Source: Streptomyces sp. DH37 (GTDB taxonomy: Bacteria; Actinomycetota; Actinomycetes; Streptomycetales; Streptomycetaceae). From it: a DNA stretch of 64,000 nucleotides. Location: the NCBI RefSeq assembly GCF_029813835.1, contig NZ_JARVKV010000009.1, forward strand, positions 1-64,000. The letters are read 5' to 3'. The notes under the pieces are model-generated. The model worked only from the letters and a program-made list of their open reading frames with translations, was not told the origin of the DNA and did not search any database. Below are positions 63,040 through 64,000 of this stretch, piece after piece. How positions within the stretch are numbered: the first letter of the stretch is position 1; each line of letters begins with the position of its first letter. Both the position numbers and the translations under genes were made by a program.

Positions 63040-63237
63040 ATGACCGATCACCGGCTCTGGTCCTATCGGGAGATCGCCGCGCACATCCGGGTCAAGCCCG
63101 AGACCGTGCGCTCGTACCGCAAACACGGCCTGCTCCCGTCGCCCCATCTGGTGGAGGGCGGCCGGCCGTACTGGCTCGCCGACACCATCCGGGAGTGGGT
63201 GATGCGCCGCCCCGGCAACCGGCGCCGCCGGACGTGA
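63040..63237 (+). CDS. Small MerR/excisionase-like DNA-binding protein
   Basis: 65 residues. Almost the whole protein is a winged helix-turn-helix: SYREIAAHIRVKPETVRSYRKHGLLPSP, then a wing with GGRPYW and a basic tail (MRRPGNRRRRT). No effector domain is present. ATG 63040 follows GGAGGTGCC. It may regulate itself or a neighbour; there is no metal-binding cysteine to link it to copper. Confidence 0.78.
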   Translation: MTDHRLWSYREIAAHIRVKPETVRSYRKHGLLPSPHLVEGGRPYWLADTIREWVMRRPGNRRRRT

Positions 63238-63258
63238 GCACCGCCACGGGCCGAGCCA

Positions 63259-63286
63259 TTTGGTTAATACCCCCTAGGGGTATACT
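63259..63286 (+). promoter_or_regulatory. Promoter of copZ with CsoR-type operator in the spacer
   Basis: ATACCCC-CTA-GGGGTAT (63267-63283) is the CsoR operator pattern. It overlaps a good -10 box TATACT (63281-63286), and a -35-like TTTGGT lies at 63259. Apo-CsoR bound here would block transcription, and Cu(I) would release it. Confidence 0.88.
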
Positions 63287-63357
63287 GTTGTCATCGCCGG
63301 AACGCGCACCCCCACCATCCGGGCGTTTCCGCGGACTCATCCGAGGGAGTAGAAGCC

Positions 63358-63576
63358 ATGAGCACCGTCACCACCACCTACAAGGTCACCGGCATGACCT
63401 GCGGCCACTGCGAGGGCGCGGTCAGCGAGGAGATCTCCGCGATCGACGGCGTCACCGAGGTGAAGGCCGCCGCCCCGACCGGCCTGGTGACCGTCACCTC
63501 CACCCGCGAGCCGGACGACGAGGCCGTACGCGCCGCCGTCGACGAGGCGGGCTACGAGCTCGTCGGCCGGGCCTGA
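63358..63576 (+). CDS. copZ: Copper chaperone CopZ
   Basis: 72 residues, one heavy-metal-associated domain. The Cu(I) site is GMTCGHC (Cys15, Cys18). It passes copper to the ATPase encoded next. ATG 63358 follows GAGGGAG. Confidence 0.95.
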   Translation: MSTVTTTYKVTGMTCGHCEGAVSEEISAIDGVTEVKAAAPTGLVTVTSTREPDDEAVRAAVDEAGYELVGRA

Positions 63577-63599
63577 CCGCCCGCCGTCACCCCACCCCC

Positions 63600-63644
63600 G
63601 CCGGACCGTACCGCCGCGCGCCCGCGCCGCCGGTACGGTCCGGC
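63600..63644 (+). terminator. Hairpin between copZ and copA
   Basis: A 14-bp perfect stem (GCCGGACCGTACCG and complement) with a 17-base loop lies between the genes. It may lower copA expression relative to copZ, or protect the copZ mRNA 3' end. Confidence 0.7.
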
Positions 63645-63662
63645 CCCCGTCCGGGAGACAGC

Positions 63663-64000
63663 ATGTCCAGTACGACGACGCCCACCGGGGCGCAGGCGCC
63701 CGCCGCCGAGGTCGAACTCGCCATCGGCGGCATGACCTGCGCCTCCTGCGCCGCCCGTGTCGAGAAGAAGCTCAACCGCATGGACGGGGTGAGCGCCACC
63801 GTCAACTACGCCACCGAGAAGGCCAGGGTCGCCTTCGGCGAGGGCGTGACCGTCGACGACCTGATCGCCACGGTCGAGAAGACCGGCTACACCGCCCAGC
63901 TCCCCCCGCCGCCCGCCCCCGCGCGGCCGGAGGGCGGTACGGGCGCGGGCACGGCCGGGACCGGGGAGACCGGGGGCGACCGCGACCCGGCGTCGCTGAG
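63663..64000 (+). CDS. copA: Copper-transporting P-type ATPase CopA (N-terminal part)
   Basis: The first 112 codons are visible and the gene runs off the window. One HMA domain (about 15-80) has GGMTCASC, the Cu(I) site. A Pro/Gly/Glu-rich linker follows. The transporter domain lies beyond the edge. Together with copZ and the CsoR operator this is a copper-export operon. ATG 63663 follows GGGAG. Confidence 0.92.
   Translation, partial: MSSTTTPTGAQAPAAEVELAIGGMTCASCAARVEKKLNRMDGVSATVNYATEKARVAFGEGVTVDDLIATVEKTGYTAQLPPPPAPARPEGGTGAGTAGTGETGGDRDPASL

Overview
The window is chromosomal DNA of a Streptomyces or close relative. The evidence is very high G+C, with third codon positions almost always G or C and therefore long open shadow frames opposite most genes. 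GTG starts are frequent, translational coupling by GTGA/ATGA overlaps is common, and the gene sets are typical of the genus. I count about 46 protein genes (one cut by the right edge) and one tRNA gene. There is no rRNA operon, insertion sequence, CRISPR array or replication origin.

Layout. (1) 1-8.8 kb: a small membrane protein, 4-alpha-glucanotransferase malQ, a small PLTSEP-repeat protein, a secreted GH84 hexosaminidase, an HNH nuclease and an MscS channel. (2) 8.8-12.6 kb: a chitosan-oligosaccharide type locus (ROK repressor, GH4 glycosidase, BadF/GlcNAc-type kinase) headed by a CsnR-like operator, but without the ABC transporter genes usually found between regulator and glycosidase. (3) 12.9-22.7 kb: an amino-acid-sensing phospho-signalling island resembling mycobacterial glnX-glnH-pknG: membrane protein, solute-binding protein, coiled-coil protein, PknG-type kinase, PP2C phosphatase and FHA protein. 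The last three carry zinc ribbons. (4) 23-30 kb: an ABC-2 exporter pair, truncated haemoglobin, an uncharacterised protein with a thioesterase, the ABC-F protein EttA, and a thioester-domain surface protein with an LAETG sorting signal. (5) 30-34.3 kb: an SSB paralogue and two bacterial dynamin-like GTPases, which fits the ssbB/dynA/dynB sporulation-septum locus. (6) 34.6-37.8 kb: tRNA-Arg(UCU) followed by an accessory patch of poorly conserved genes, including what looks like a lysozyme-type remnant. (7) 37.9-45.2 kb: two unusual operons. One is a cytoplasmic PhnD-like protein plus a TusA/ferritin-like diiron protein, preceded by a ten-copy 10-bp tandem array. The other is XRE regulator, ImmA-type metallopeptidase, MAB_1171c-type membrane protein and FAD monooxygenase, divergent from a GGDEF protein with an altered signature loop. 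(8) 45.3-53.6 kb: an NfeD/YqiJ-like protein, a flotillin, a 1,663-residue AAA ATPase and an XRE regulator. (9) 53.7-58.8 kb: a PucR regulator, NhaA, a CPA1 antiporter and a DUF4328 protein. (10) 58.8-62.8 kb: inositol genes iolC-iolB-iolD. (11) 63-64 kb: a small MerR-like protein and a CsoR-type operator driving copZ and copA (truncated by the window end).

The strongest candidates for under-described biology are the flotillin/giant-ATPase operon, the XRE-ImmA-membrane-monooxygenase operon with its divergent GGDEF gene, and the PhnD/TusA-ferritin pair with its iteron-like array. Functional names rest on motifs read by eye; no database search was run.
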